Assembly (NCBI GenBank): GCA_036732025.1
Contig: DAINDE010000017.1
Coordinates: 6,116-70,115, forward strand
DNA length: 64,000 nt
Reading direction: 5' to 3'
Source of the DNA: SSSZ01 sp036732025
Lineage (GTDB): Bacteria > Pseudomonadota > Gammaproteobacteria > Burkholderiales > Rhodocyclaceae
Positions within the stretch are counted from its first letter, which is position 1. Each line of letters opens with the position of its first letter. A model generated the notes under the pieces. The model ran no database searches and was not told where the DNA came from. It worked only from the letters and a program-made list of their open reading frames with translations. A program made the position numbers and the translations under genes. Positions 44,882 to 54,980 of this stretch are shown here, one piece after another.

Positions 44882-47575
44882 CTAGCCGAAAACATGCTTC
44901 CACAATAAGCAGACCGCATCAATTTCTGGGGCCACGGCGGCACGGTCCACCCGGGCCTTGGGGCTGGCGTTGAGGCGCTTGAGGTGTTGCCGGCGGCGGT
45001 AGTCGCGGTAGGCGGCCCGGGCACCGTCGGCGAGCTGGGCCGGAATCAGCCCCAGTTCGGCGGCCATGCCGAGGAGGGCGATGTTGCCGAGGTTCTCGGT
45101 CAGGCAGGGATGGGCGTGGGCGTGGCCGAGGACGAGGTATTGGACGATGAACTCCACGTCGATGATGCCGCCGGGGTCGTGCTTGAGGTCGAATTCGGTG
45201 TCGCTGCCCGAGGCATGGGCGTCAAGCATCTTCTGCCGCATGGCCGCCACCTCCTCCCGCAGTTTGGCGAGGTCCCGGGGCTGGCAGAGGATTTCCGTGC
45301 GGATGGCCTCGAAGCGGGCGCCGACTTCCGGATCGCCGGCGCAGAAGCGGGCCCGGGTCAGGGCCTGGTGCTCCCAGGTCCAGGCCTGGTGCAGCTGGTA
45401 TTCGCGGAACGCGTCCACCGAGACCGCCAGGAGGCCGGAGTCGCCGTTGGGACGCAGGCGCAGGTCGGTCTCGAACAGGAGCCCGGCCGGGGTCTGGCTG
45501 GAAAGCCAGGTGTTGAGCCGCTGGCCGAGGCGGGCGTAGTTCTCGCTGGCCTCCTGGGCGTCGTCGTCGTAGAGGTAGACGAGATCCAGGTCGGAGGCGT
45601 AGCCCAGTTCCTTGCCCCCCAGCTTGCCATAGCCGATGACGGCGAAGCGGGGCGTTTCGCGGTGGCGGTCGCGGATCTTCTGCCAGCAGAGCGGCAGGGT
45701 GGTCTCGACCATGATGTCGGCGAGCTGGGTCAGGTGGTCGGAGATGCGCTCGACGGTGTGCAGGCCGGCCAGGTCCTGGGTCAGGAGGCGGAATACCTGG
45801 GCGTGGTGCTTTTCCCGCAGGATGTCCATCTCCCGCTCGGTGTCGCCGGCGTGGTCGGCCAGGCTGGCCCGCAGGTCGGCGACGAAACCGCTCCAGTCGG
45901 TGGCCACGTCCATCAGGCGGGGATCGAGGAGTTCGTCGAGGACCAGCGGGTGGCGGTTGAGGTATTCGGAAGCCCAGGACGAGGCGCCGACGATGTCGGC
46001 CACCCGGCGCAGGGCCAGGGGGTACTGTTGCAAGAGCGCCAGGTAGGCGCCCCGCCGGCTGACGGTCTCGAGAAAGGCGATGCCCCGGGCCAGGGTGGTG
46101 TCCGGGTCCGGCGTGGCGGCGGCGGCTTCCACCAGACGGGGGCCGACGGCGTCGAGGCGTTCCCGGTTGCTGGCGGGGAGTTGCCGGTAACGGCTCGATC
46201 CCCGCAGCTCCGCCAGCTTTTCGAGGACCGCCCGGGGGTGCCGGAAACCCATGTCGCCCAGGGTTTCGCAGGCGCTTTCGTCATCGGTCTGGCCTTGCCA
46301 GATGCCGGCGGCGGCGTGTTCCCCCTCCTCCGGGTCGGAGAAAACCAGTTCGAAATGGCGGCTGACCCTGTCCCGGTGGGCGTTGAGGGCAGCGGTCAAG
46401 GCCGGCCAGTCGGCATAGCCCAGGGAAGTGGCGACGATCGCCCGATCGGCCGGGCTCTCCGGCAGCATGTGGGTCTGCTTGTCCTCGACATATTGCAGGC
46501 GGTGTTCCAGCCGGCGCAGGAAAATGTAGGCCTCGCGCAGTTCCGCCTCGGTTTCCGCCGGCAGCAGCCGGCGCTCGGCCAGGAGGCGCAGTACGTCCAG
46601 GGTGGGCCGTACCTGCAGGGCGGGGTCGCGGCCGCCCCGGATGAGCTGGAAGACCTGGGCGATGAATTCGATCTCGCGGATGCCGCCCGGTCCCAGCTTG
46701 ACGTGGTCGGCCATGTCCCGGCGCGCCACCTCGCGGCGGATCTGGGCGTGCAGGTCGCGCATGGCGTTGATGGCGCCGAAATCCAGATACTTGCGGAAGA
46801 CGAAGGGGCGGGCGATGCGCTCCAGGGCGGCGGCCGCCGCCGGCTGGGCATTGGCGCCGGCATTCATCGTCCGGGCCTTGATCCAGGCGTAGCGTTCCCA
46901 CTCCCGGCCCTGGGTGATGAAGTAATTCTCCAGGGCGTCGAGGGAACAGACCAGGGGGCCGGAATCGCCGTTGGGGCGCAGGCGCATGTCGACGCGGAAG
47001 ACCTGGCCGTCGGCGGTGATCTCGCCGAGGGCGGCGACCAGGCGCTTGCCCAGGCGGGTGAAGAAGTCGAAGTTGTCAATGTGCCGCGGGCCGGCGGTTT
47101 CGCCGTCTTCCGGATAGACGAAGATGTAGTCCACGTCCGAGGACACGTTCAGTTCCCGCCCCCCCAGCTTGCCCATGCCGATGACCAGCAGGCGCTGGGG
47201 CTGGCCGCGCCCATCCAGGGGCTCCCCGAACTGGGCGGCCAGTTGGCGATGGAGGAAATCGAGGGCGGCGTTGGTCGTCACATCGGCCAGCAGGGTCATG
47301 CTCTCCACCACTTCGGCTAGGGGGGCGAGGCCCAGCAGGTCGCGCAGGGTGATGTGAGCCATGGTCCGCTGGCGCAGGCGGCGCAGGGTCCGCTTCAGGC
47401 CCTCTTCGTCGGCGGGCTCGGGCTGCAGGGCGGCCAGCAGGTCCGCCGGCACCGGCGGGGCCTGCCACGAACCGGCCAGTTCGCCGGCCAGCTCCGGCCG
47501 GGCGGCGAGCAGGTTGGCAACATAGCGGGCGTGGATCAGGGCCGGCTGCCAGCGGGGATCGGGGGCGGTTTCCAT
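44882..47575 (-). CDS. glnE: Bifunctional glutamine synthetase adenylyltransferase/deadenylase
   Basis: An 897-residue GlnE. It holds two nucleotidyltransferase domains with the GlnE pattern: RLLVIGMGKLGGRELNVSSD in the N-terminal half and FAVIGYGKLGGKELGYASD in the C-terminal half, each followed by an acidic DVDYIFVY or DLDLVYLY pair. The linker carries the GlnE C-domain HYYLV-type sequence EFIAQVFQLIRGG and DVEFIVQYLVLGHA. It controls glutamine synthetase activity according to nitrogen state, together with PII. Length is normal. It is divergent from the YhdP-like gene. Confidence 0.97.
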   Translation of the reverse strand: METAPDPRWQPALIHARYVANLLAARPELAGELAGSWQAPPVPADLLAALQPEPADEEGLKRTLRRLRQRTMAHITLRDLLGLAPLAEVVESMTLLADVTTNAALDFLHRQLAAQFGEPLDGRGQPQRLLVIGMGKLGGRELNVSSDVDYIFVYPEDGETAGPRHIDNFDFFTRLGKRLVAALGEITADGQVFRVDMRLRPNGDSGPLVCSLDALENYFITQGREWERYAWIKARTMNAGANAQPAAAAALERIARPFVFRKYLDFGAINAMRDLHAQIRREVARRDMADHVKLGPGGIREIEFIAQVFQLIRGGRDPALQVRPTLDVLRLLAERRLLPAETEAELREAYIFLRRLEHRLQYVEDKQTHMLPESPADRAIVATSLGYADWPALTAALNAHRDRVSRHFELVFSDPEEGEHAAAGIWQGQTDDESACETLGDMGFRHPRAVLEKLAELRGSSRYRQLPASNRERLDAVGPRLVEAAAATPDPDTTLARGIAFLETVSRRGAYLALLQQYPLALRRVADIVGASSWASEYLNRHPLVLDELLDPRLMDVATDWSGFVADLRASLADHAGDTEREMDILREKHHAQVFRLLTQDLAGLHTVERISDHLTQLADIMVETTLPLCWQKIRDRHRETPRFAVIGYGKLGGKELGYASDLDLVYLYDDDAQEASENYARLGQRLNTWLSSQTPAGLLFETDLRLRPNGDSGLLAVSVDAFREYQLHQAWTWEHQALTRARFCAGDPEVGARFEAIRTEILCQPRDLAKLREEVAAMRQKMLDAHASGSDTEFDLKHDPGGIIDVEFIVQYLVLGHAHAHPCLTENLGNIALLGMAAELGLIPAQLADGARAAYRDYRRRQHLKRLNASPKARVDRAAVAPEIDAVCLLWKHVFG

Positions 47576-47684
47576 GGCACGGAGGGCGGCGTGTAAGCCG
47601 GAGAGGATAGAATGGCGTTATTGGATTTTTCGTCTTCTCCGATTGTAGTGATCTCCCGACTCCCCTGGCAAAGCGAACGTGTTG

Positions 47685-50600
47685 ATGGATAAGCAGGCAA
47701 CGCGCTCGGCGCTCTATCATCGCCTGCATTGGCTATGGCCTGTCCTGGCCTCTCCCTGGGTCCGCTCCGGTTTGCGCCTGGCCGGCTGGGGGCTGGTGGT
47801 CGCCTATTTCCTTTTCTGCGGCCTCGTCCTCGCCCTGCGCTACGCCGTCCTGCCGCGGGTCGGCGACTACCAGGCGGACATCGAGCAGGCCGCTTCCCGG
47901 GCCATCGGCCAGCAGGTCACCATCGGCCGCATCGACGCCGGCTGGCGCGGCCTCAATCCCGAACTGGCCCTGTCCGACGTGCGCATCGCCGACGCCCAGG
48001 GGCGGCCGGCCTTCGCCCTGACGCGGGTCGACAGCGTCCTTTCCTGGCGCACCCTGTGGCGCCTGCGCCCGACCCTGGCGCTCCTGGCGCTGGAAGGGCC
48101 GGTGCTGCACGTGCGCCGCGACGGGGCCGGCCGCATCACCATCGCCGGCGTCGATACCGAGGGGGAGGCTGATCCCCGCATCATGGAGTGGGTGCTGGAA
48201 CAGCCCCACATCCGCATCCGCGACGCCATCATCGTCTGGGAAGACGGCCTGCGGCAGGCGCCGCCCCTCATCCTGGAAGACCTCCAGCTCGGCCTGGACA
48301 ACAGCGGCCGGCGCCATCGCTTCGGCATCTCGGCCAAGCCGCCGGAGGGGCTGGCCTCGCGCATCGACATCCGGGGCGACCTCAAGGGCCGCCTCGACGG
48401 CGGCCTCGAGGACCTCTCCGGCCGGGCCTACGTGGAACTCGACTACGCCGACCTGGCCGGCTGGCGCGCCTGGGTCGATTACCCGGTGCAGCTTTCCCGG
48501 GGACGGGGGGCCCTGCGCATCTGGGGCGACTGGAACGACGGCCAGGCTCGGGCCACCGCCGACCTCGCCCTGGAGGAGGTCCGGGTGCGGCTGGGGGGCG
48601 ACGTCCCCGAACTGGACCTGGCGGCCATGCGCGGGCGCGTGGCGGGGAACTGGCGGGAGGGCGATTGGCAACTGGAGGGGCACCAGGTGGAGCTCACCTC
48701 CGCCGACGGCATCCGCGTCACCCCGACGGATTTCCGGCTGGCCTGGCGGGAAGACACCGCCAAGCACCTCCTGGCCGGCAGCGCCACCGCCACCATGGTG
48801 GACGTGGGCGCCCTGCAGCGCCTGGCGAGCCATCTTCCCCTGGACGCCCGCAGCCGCGAACTGCTCGCCGCCCATCGGCCGGAGGGGCGCATCTTTGACC
48901 TGCGGACGACCTGGGAAGGCGATGCCGAACGCCTCCGCCGCTACTCGCTGCGGGCCCGTTTCGAGGGGCTGGGCATGCTGCCGGCGGGCTATTTCCCCGG
49001 GGCACGGGGGCTGACCGGCGACGTGGACGCCAGCGAACGGGAAGGGCGCCTCCGGCTGGAGGCCCGCGATGCCGCCCTCGAGCTGCCGACGGTTTTCCCC
49101 GAACCGCTGCTGGCCTTCGCCGAACTGCGCGGAAACGCCTCCTGGAAGAACGAGGGCGGCGTCCTGGAGGCCCGGCTGGAACGGCTCGAATTCGCCGGCA
49201 AGGACGCGGCCGGCGCCGCCCGGGGGACCTATCGCTTCGACGGCAGCGGCCCGGGCACCATCGACCTGACCGCTTCCCTGTCCCGTGCCGACGGCACGGC
49301 GGTGTGGCGCTACATGCCCCATGTGGTCAACGAGGATACCCGCACCTGGCTGCGCCGCAGCATCGTCGCCGGCCACGCCACCGACGCCAGGCTGGCCCTG
49401 CGCGGCGACCTGCGCAACTTCCCTTTCCGCGACAAGGGGACCGGCGAATTCCTCATCACCGCCAAGGCCCACGACGTCCGGCTGGAGTACGCGCCGGGCT
49501 GGCCGGCCATCGACGGCATCGAAGCCGACATGAGCTTTGGCGTCGGCATGAAGATCGCCGCCCGGCAAGGGCGCATCCTCGGCACCGCCGTCGGCCCCGT
49601 GACGGCGGAAATACCGGACTTCGAGGCGCCCGAGGAAATGCTCCTGATCAAGGGCGCGGTCAAGGGGCCCACCGGCGAGTTCCTCAAGTTCATCGACCAG
49701 AGCCCGGTGGGCGAAAAGATCGACCGCTTCACCGAGGACATGCGGGCCACCGGCAACGGCCACCTCGATCTGCAACTCGACATGCCCCTTCGTCACGTCG
49801 CCGATACCCGCGTGAAGGGCGAATTCCAGTTCCACAACAACCAGGTGGCCGTGGTGCCCGGGCTGCCGCCGGTATCCCAGGTCAACGGCCGTCTGATCGT
49901 CACCGAGAATTCCATCGTCGCTCCGGAGATCACCGGCGTCGTCCTGGGCGGGCCCATGCGCCTGTCCATCCGCAACGAAGGGGATCGGGTCAACGTGGCG
50001 ATGTCGGGCACCGCCAACGTCAAGGAAGTCCGCAAGATATTCGACCTCTCCCTCTTCGACCACCTCACCGGTACCACGCCCTGGAAAGGGGAGGTCAAGG
50101 CGCGCAAGAAGGCGGCCGATTTCGTCGTGGAATCGAACCTTGCCGGTATCTCCTCCAGCCTCCCCGAGCCGTTCAACAAGACCGCGGCAACCGCCGTGCC
50201 TCTACGCATCGAGAAAAGCCTGGTGGCCGACGCCGGCAAGGGGAGCGCTCCCCAGGAGCGCCTGCGGGTCAGCCTCGGCAAGACCGTGGAAGGGGTCTTG
50301 CTGCGCCGGGAAAAGGGCGACGCCATGGTGGTCGAGCGGGGCGCGGTGGGTATCGGCGAGGCGCTCCCGCGCATGCCCGACAAGGGCGTGGCCATCGCCG
50401 CCAGCTTCACCGCCTTCGACGCCGATTTCTGGCGGGGAGCGCTGGCCGCCAACGGTAACGGCGCCGTCGGCGGGGCCGCCGCCGGGGAGGCCTTTCCCAT
50501 CAGCACGGTTTCCCTCAAGGCGCCCAGCCTCAGGCTCTTCAACCGCGACTACCACGGGGTGGAGCTTAGCGCCCGCCCGCGGGAGGGCGGCTGGCAGATG

Positions 50601-51596
50601 GCCCTCGCCACCCGCGAGGCGCAGGGCGACGTGTTCTGGCAAGGCGCCGGGGAAGGCTGGGTGCAGGCCGATCTCAAGCGCCTGCACATCCCCTCCGCCT
50701 CGGCCCTGGAGGAGGGCGGGCAACCCCTGCTGGATTCCCTGCCGGGGATGGACGTGCGGGTGGCGGACTTCTCCCTCGGCGACAAGCGCCTGGGCAAGCT
50801 GGAACTGAAGGCCAGGAACGAGCGCAGCTTCTGGAACCTGGAATCCCTGTCCCTGCAGAACCCGGACGGGGCGCTCAAGGGCTCGGCCCAGTGGAACAAC
50901 GTCGGCAACCACCACACCCGGCTCAATTTCGAGCTGACCGCCAGCGACCTAGGCAAGCTCCTGGAGCGCCTGGGCTATGGCGGCGCCGTGCGTCGCGGCA
51001 CCGCCACCCTGAAGGGCGACCTCGACTGGGATGGTCCCCTGGTGGAAATCCACTACCCCACCCTGGCCGGGCGCCTGGAGGTGGATGCGGCCAAGGGACA
51101 GTTCGCCAAGATCGAACCCGGGCTGGGCAAGCTCCTCGGCCTCCTTTCGCTGCAATCCCTGCCGCGACGGCTGAGTCTGGACTTTCGCGACATTTTCAGC
51201 GACGGCTTCGCCTTCGACAGCATCGAAGGCAAGCTGGCGGTCAAGGGCGGCGTCATGCGCACCAGGGGCAACCTGCGCATCGACGGTCCCGCTGCCACCG
51301 TGTTGATGAAGGGGGAGGCGGACCTCAAGCAGGAAACCCAGGACGTGCTGGTCACCGTCCAGCCGGAAATCGGCTCGGCCCTCTCCGTGGGCACGGCCCT
51401 GGTGCTGGCCAACCCCGTCGTCGGCGCGGCGGCGGTGATCGCCAACAAGGTGCTGCAGAACCCCATCAACAAGATCTTCAGCTTCCAGTACCACGTCAGC
51501 GGCAGTTGGAACGATCCCAAGGTGGAGAAGGTCGGACAGAGCGTACAGGATTCCCAGGCGCCGGGGGCGCCGCCGCCGAAGGAGGAGTCGCCGTGA
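47685..51596 (+). CDS. YhdP/AsmA-like envelope protein (DUF3971 family)
   Basis: A protein of about 1300 residues anchored by one N-terminal helix (LAGWGLVVAYFLFCGLVLALRYAVL) with a large periplasmic beta-rich region of the YhdP/AsmA-like group (RIDAGWRGLNPELALSDVRI is typical, as is the C-terminal LGLLSLQSLPRRLSLDFRDIF). Such proteins are thought to bridge inner and outer membrane for phospholipid transport. The start could be GTG 47679 or ATG 47685; I chose the ATG. The 3' end overlaps the nitrilase-family gene (GTGA). The size is usual for the family. Confidence 0.92.
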   Translation: MDKQATRSALYHRLHWLWPVLASPWVRSGLRLAGWGLVVAYFLFCGLVLALRYAVLPRVGDYQADIEQAASRAIGQQVTIGRIDAGWRGLNPELALSDVRIADAQGRPAFALTRVDSVLSWRTLWRLRPTLALLALEGPVLHVRRDGAGRITIAGVDTEGEADPRIMEWVLEQPHIRIRDAIIVWEDGLRQAPPLILEDLQLGLDNSGRRHRFGISAKPPEGLASRIDIRGDLKGRLDGGLEDLSGRAYVELDYADLAGWRAWVDYPVQLSRGRGALRIWGDWNDGQARATADLALEEVRVRLGGDVPELDLAAMRGRVAGNWREGDWQLEGHQVELTSADGIRVTPTDFRLAWREDTAKHLLAGSATATMVDVGALQRLASHLPLDARSRELLAAHRPEGRIFDLRTTWEGDAERLRRYSLRARFEGLGMLPAGYFPGARGLTGDVDASEREGRLRLEARDAALELPTVFPEPLLAFAELRGNASWKNEGGVLEARLERLEFAGKDAAGAARGTYRFDGSGPGTIDLTASLSRADGTAVWRYMPHVVNEDTRTWLRRSIVAGHATDARLALRGDLRNFPFRDKGTGEFLITAKAHDVRLEYAPGWPAIDGIEADMSFGVGMKIAARQGRILGTAVGPVTAEIPDFEAPEEMLLIKGAVKGPTGEFLKFIDQSPVGEKIDRFTEDMRATGNGHLDLQLDMPLRHVADTRVKGEFQFHNNQVAVVPGLPPVSQVNGRLIVTENSIVAPEITGVVLGGPMRLSIRNEGDRVNVAMSGTANVKEVRKIFDLSLFDHLTGTTPWKGEVKARKKAADFVVESNLAGISSSLPEPFNKTAATAVPLRIEKSLVADAGKGSAPQERLRVSLGKTVEGVLLRREKGDAMVVERGAVGIGEALPRMPDKGVAIAASFTAFDADFWRGALAANGNGAVGGAAAGEAFPISTVSLKAPSLRLFNRDYHGVELSARPREGGWQMALATREAQGDVFWQGAGEGWVQADLKRLHIPSASALEEGGQPLLDSLPGMDVRVADFSLGDKRLGKLELKARNERSFWNLESLSLQNPDGALKGSAQWNNVGNHHTRLNFELTASDLGKLLERLGYGGAVRRGTATLKGDLDWDGPLVEIHYPTLAGRLEVDAAKGQFAKIEPGLGKLLGLLSLQSLPRRLSLDFRDIFSDGFAFDSIEGKLAVKGGVMRTRGNLRIDGPAATVLMKGEADLKQETQDVLVTVQPEIGSALSVGTALVLANPVVGAAAVIANKVLQNPINKIFSFQYHVSGSWNDPKVEKVGQSVQDSQAPGAPPPKEESP

Positions 51597-52411
51597 AGCC
51601 GCCAACCCCCTCGAACTGCCGCATCGCCGCCCTGCAGATGGTGTCGGGGCCGCGCGTCGCGGACAATCTGCAGGCCGCCGGCCGCCTCGTCGCCGAGGCG
51701 GTGGATCAGGGCGCCCGTCTCCTCGCCCTGCCCGAATACTTTCCCATCATCGGCGGCGAGGATGCCGACCGGGTGCGCGCCCGGGAAAGCTTCGGACACG
51801 GGCCGGTCCAGGACTGGCTGGCGGAAACCGCCGCCCGCCACGGCGTCTGGCTCTTCGCCGGCTCCATTCCCCTGGAGGCCGGCGTGCCGGACAAGATGCG
51901 CAACAGCAGCCTGGCCTACGGCCCCGACGGCCGTTGTGTCGCCCGTTACGACAAGATGCACCTGTTCGGCTTCAGGAAGGGCGAGGAACGCTACGACGAA
52001 GCCGCCTTCATCGAGCCCGGCGCCCAGCCGGTGGCGGTGGATACCCCCTACGGCCGGGTGGCGCTTTCCATCTGCTACGACCTGCGCTTCCCTGAACTCT
52101 ACCGCTCCCTGGGGCCGGTGGACCTCATTCTCGTGCCCGCCGCCTTCACCGAAACCACCGGCCGCGCCCATTGGGAAATCCTGCTGCGCGCCCGCGCCAT
52201 CGAGAACCAATGCTATCTTCTGGCTGTCGGACAGGGCGGACGCCATGAAAGCGGCCGCCTGACCCACGGCAACAGCATGATCGTCGACCCCTGGGGCGAA
52301 ATCCTCGACCGCAAGATGAAGGGGCCGGGCATCGCCATCGCCGACCTCGACCACGCCCGCATCGCCGAAATCCGCGAGAGCCTGCCGGCCCTCGCCCACC
52401 GCAAACTTTGA
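51593..52411 (+). CDS. Carbon-nitrogen hydrolase (Nit1-like deaminated-glutathione amidase)
   Basis: A 272-residue nitrilase-superfamily amidase. The Glu-Lys-Cys triad is visible: E48 in LLALPEYFP, K121 in RYDKMHLFGF and C161 in LSICYDLRFPELY. The pattern fits the Nit1 branch, which hydrolyses deaminated glutathione and related omega-amides. The start is GTG overlapping the yhdP-like stop, with AAGGAGGAG six bases upstream; the frame extends further upstream without support. Followed at 12 bases by tldD, an order common in proteobacteria. Confidence 0.9.
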   Translation: MKPPTPSNCRIAALQMVSGPRVADNLQAAGRLVAEAVDQGARLLALPEYFPIIGGEDADRVRARESFGHGPVQDWLAETAARHGVWLFAGSIPLEAGVPDKMRNSSLAYGPDGRCVARYDKMHLFGFRKGEERYDEAAFIEPGAQPVAVDTPYGRVALSICYDLRFPELYRSLGPVDLILVPAAFTETTGRAHWEILLRARAIENQCYLLAVGQGGRHESGRLTHGNSMIVDPWGEILDRKMKGPGIAIADLDHARIAEIRESLPALAHRKL

Positions 52412-52422
52412 ATCGGAACGCC

Positions 52423-53868
52423 ATGAAACAGGACAGCGCCCTGGCCCAGGCCGAATCCCTCCTCCTCGCTCCCTTCAACCTGAAGGAGGCCGACCTGTCG
52501 CGCACCTTCGGCAACATCCTCAGCCACCGGGTGGATTACGCCGACCTCTATTTCCAGTATTCCCGTTCCGAGGCCTGGAGTCTGGACGAAGGCATCGTCA
52601 AGTCGGGCAGCTTCAACATCGACCAGGGCGTCGGTGTGCGCGCCCTGTCCGGCGAGAAGACAGCCTTCGCCTACTCCGACGACATCAGCAGCCATGCCCT
52701 TGGCGACGCCGCCGGCGCCGTGCGGGCCATCGCCGCCACCGGCCAGTCCGGCAGCCTGCCGGTGATGAAGGCCGCCGCGGCGCCGCGGGCGCTCTACGTT
52801 CCCCACGATCCCCTCGCCTCCCTGCCAGCGGAGGCCAAGGTCCAGTTGCTGGAGCGCCTGGAAGGCTTCGCCCGGGCTGCCGATCCGCGGGTGGTGCAGG
52901 TCATGGCGTCCCTGGCCGGCGAGTACGAGGTCATCCTCGTGGCCGGTTCCGACGGGCGTCTCGCCGCCGACGTGCGGCCCCTGGTGCGCTGCTCCATCTC
53001 CGTCATCGTCGAGGAGAACGGCCGCCGGGAGCAGGGCGGCGCCGGTGGCGGCGGTCGTTTCGACTACGGCTATTTCAGCGACGAGATTCTGCGCCGCTAC
53101 GCCGGCGAGGCCGTGCATCAGGCAGTCACCAACCTGGTGGCCGGGCCCGCGCCGGCCGGGCAGATGACGGTGGTCCTCGGTGCCGGCTGGCCGGGCATCC
53201 TCCTGCACGAGGCGGTGGGCCACGGCCTGGAAGGGGATTTCAACCGCAAGGGCAGCTCCGCCTTCTCCGGCCGCGTCGGCCAGCGTGTCGCCGCCGCCGG
53301 CGTCACGGTGGTGGACGACGGCACCATCGTCGATCGCCGCGGTTCCCTCAACATCGATGACGAGGGCAATCCTACCCAGCGCACCGTGCTCATCGAGGAC
53401 GGCATCCTCGTCGGCTACATGCAGGACAGCCTCAACGCCCGCCTCATGGGCGTCACCCCCACCGGCAACGGCCGCCGGGAGTCCTTCGCCCACCTGCCCC
53501 TGCCGCGCATGACCAATACCACCATGCTGGCCGGACAGCACGACCCGGAGGAAATCATCCGCTCGGTGAAGAAGGGCATCTACGCCGCCAATTTCGGCGG
53601 TGGCCAGGTGGACATCACCAACGGCAAGTTCGTCTTCTCCATGTCCGAGGCCTACCTCATCGAGGACGGCAAGGTCACCCGCCCGATCAAGGGCGCCACC
53701 CTCATCGGCAATGGGCCCGACGCTCTCACCCGTGTTTCCATGATCGGCAACGACATGAAGCTAGACCCCGGCGTCGGCACCTGCGGCAAGGACGGCCAGA
53801 GCGTGCCGGTGGGCGTCGGCCAGCCGACCCTGCGCATCGACGGCCTCACGGTCGGGGGAACCGGCTGA
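52423..53868 (+). CDS. tldD: TldD metalloprotease
   Basis: A 481-residue TldD-family metallopeptidase, which acts with TldE/PmbA in peptide maturation (microcin B17, CcdA degradation). The zinc motif HEAVGHGLEGDF (H262, E263, H267) is intact, followed by RKGSSAFSGRVGQ. C-terminal blocks GGGQVDITNGKFVFSMSEA and TCGKDGQSVPVGVGQPTLRI match the family. TldE is not in this window. I start at ATG 52423; an in-frame TTG at 52408 overlaps the preceding stop. Confidence 0.95.
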   Translation: MKQDSALAQAESLLLAPFNLKEADLSRTFGNILSHRVDYADLYFQYSRSEAWSLDEGIVKSGSFNIDQGVGVRALSGEKTAFAYSDDISSHALGDAAGAVRAIAATGQSGSLPVMKAAAAPRALYVPHDPLASLPAEAKVQLLERLEGFARAADPRVVQVMASLAGEYEVILVAGSDGRLAADVRPLVRCSISVIVEENGRREQGGAGGGGRFDYGYFSDEILRRYAGEAVHQAVTNLVAGPAPAGQMTVVLGAGWPGILLHEAVGHGLEGDFNRKGSSAFSGRVGQRVAAAGVTVVDDGTIVDRRGSLNIDDEGNPTQRTVLIEDGILVGYMQDSLNARLMGVTPTGNGRRESFAHLPLPRMTNTTMLAGQHDPEEIIRSVKKGIYAANFGGGQVDITNGKFVFSMSEAYLIEDGKVTRPIKGATLIGNGPDALTRVSMIGNDMKLDPGVGTCGKDGQSVPVGVGQPTLRIDGLTVGGTG

Positions 53869-54138
53869 GGGGTTTGACGGTCTAGGAACCGTTCTCATTT
53901 GGTTTGCGGGTCGCGCCGGGCCACGGTCCTGCCGGCGCCGCTGCTGCGCCGGTTGGCGGCGGCAGCCTGAATGGGGCGTGGTGCGGGCATACTTTTCGTC
54001 GGCTTCGGCTGACCGGCACAGCATTTTTTGTGCTTGATGCCCATCAAATCAATATTCCGCCGGCAAGCGTAACCTGCGTCTCCTGCCAAGGGGGCGTTCC
54101 GGTTTCCTTGACCCGTTGGCATCCTCCGGAGAATCCGT
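53869..54138 (+). promoter_or_regulatory. Intergenic region with promoter elements, tldD to PilJ-domain gene
   Basis: This 270-base gap contains no credible gene. It holds a weak dyad near the start (GACGGT-ctagga-ACCGTTC, about 53877-53894), possibly a terminator of tldD, and a perfect FNR-type dyad at 54034-54047. A TAACCT element at 54070-54075 is at the distance expected for a class II FNR-activated -10 box. Confidence 0.5.
54034..54047 (+). promoter_or_regulatory. Perfect FNR/ANR-type binding site
   Basis: TTGATGCCCATCAA matches the FNR consensus TTGAT-N4-ATCAA at all ten specified positions. Its centre lies about 98 bases before the ATG of the PilJ-domain gene. With class II spacing the transcript would start near 54082. 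It implies oxygen-dependent control of this gene and perhaps of the cytochrome c gene downstream. Confidence 0.7.
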
Positions 54139-54924
54139 ATGAAGCTACTGCAATGGATGTTTCTTGCCGCTGCCTGCCTGCTGACCGGCGGCGAAGCCCT
54201 GGCCCAGATCGGCGACATCAACGCCGCCATCAACAAGGCCGGGCGCGAACGCATGCTCTCCCAGCGCATGGCCAAGGCCTATTTCCAGATGGGTCAGCAA
54301 GTTGACGCCGAGCGCTCCCGCAAGATCCTCGAAAACTCCGTGGCCGTCTTCGACCGCCAATTGGTGGAGTTGAAAGGCTATGCCCCGACGCCGGAGATCA
54401 AGGATACCTACCTGAAGCTGGAAAAATCCTGGCTGGCCTACAAGGATCTGCTCCTGGGCGCCGCCCCGGGGCCGGCCAATGGCAAGAAGGTGCTGGAACT
54501 GTCGGAGGAAGTCCTCACCCTCGCCCACCAGGGGACGGTACAACTGGAGAAGCATGCCGGGTCGACGGCGGGCCGGTTGGTCAACGTCGCCGGCCGCCAG
54601 CGCATGTTGTCCCAGCGCATGGCCAAGTTCTACCAGGCCGCGGCCTGGGGCGTCGCCGATGCTTCGGCCGCTGCCGAACTGGAAAAGGCCCGCAAGGAGT
54701 TTTCCGCCGCCCACCAGGAACTGGCCGCCGCCTCGGCCAACAACGGCCAGATCAAGGATGGCCTCGGGCTGGTGCAGCAACAGTGGTTCTTCTTCGACAA
54801 CGCCATCGCCCAGAAGGGCGCCGGCGACAAGCGCCTGGCGCTGGCCGTCGCCACCACCAGCGAGCGCATCCTGGAGGAAATGGAGGCAGTCGTCGGCCTC
54901 TATGAAAAATTACCGCCCAAGTGA
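54139..54924 (+). CDS. Stand-alone periplasmic protein with two PilJ/NarX-type sensor domains
   Basis: A 261-residue exported protein (signal MKLLQWMFLAAACLLTGGEALA) with two tandem helical PilJ-N/NarX-like domains. Each shows the family motif: INKAGRERMLSQRMAKAYFQ near residue 30 and VNVAGRQRMLSQRMAKFYQA near 150. In NarX and NarQ this motif forms the P-box that binds nitrate. There is no transmembrane helix beyond the signal and no kinase or chemotaxis output, so it may be a periplasmic binding or co-receptor protein. The perfect FNR site upstream and the cytochrome c gene downstream suggest a link to anaerobic or nitrate respiration. Confidence 0.78.
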   Translation: MKLLQWMFLAAACLLTGGEALAQIGDINAAINKAGRERMLSQRMAKAYFQMGQQVDAERSRKILENSVAVFDRQLVELKGYAPTPEIKDTYLKLEKSWLAYKDLLLGAAPGPANGKKVLELSEEVLTLAHQGTVQLEKHAGSTAGRLVNVAGRQRMLSQRMAKFYQAAAWGVADASAAAELEKARKEFSAAHQELAAASANNGQIKDGLGLVQQQWFFFDNAIAQKGAGDKRLALAVATTSERILEEMEAVVGLYEKLPPK

Positions 54925-54980
54925 AATCCGCTTTGGCCGGTCCTCGGGGGAAGCTGCTATGATCCTCCGCCGGAGGTCAT

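Noticed and set aside
44984..47320. 778-codon open frame on the plus strand
   Set aside because: Antisense to glnE, whose two nucleotidyltransferase motifs are unmistakable.
47733..50063. 776-codon open frame on the minus strand
   Set aside because: Antisense to the YhdP-like gene; no domain, and high-GC bias explains it.
54014..54030. GGCACAGCATTTTTT as a sigma-54 promoter
   Set aside because: The -24 half fits but the -12 block lacks the GC, so only the FNR dyad nearby was kept.
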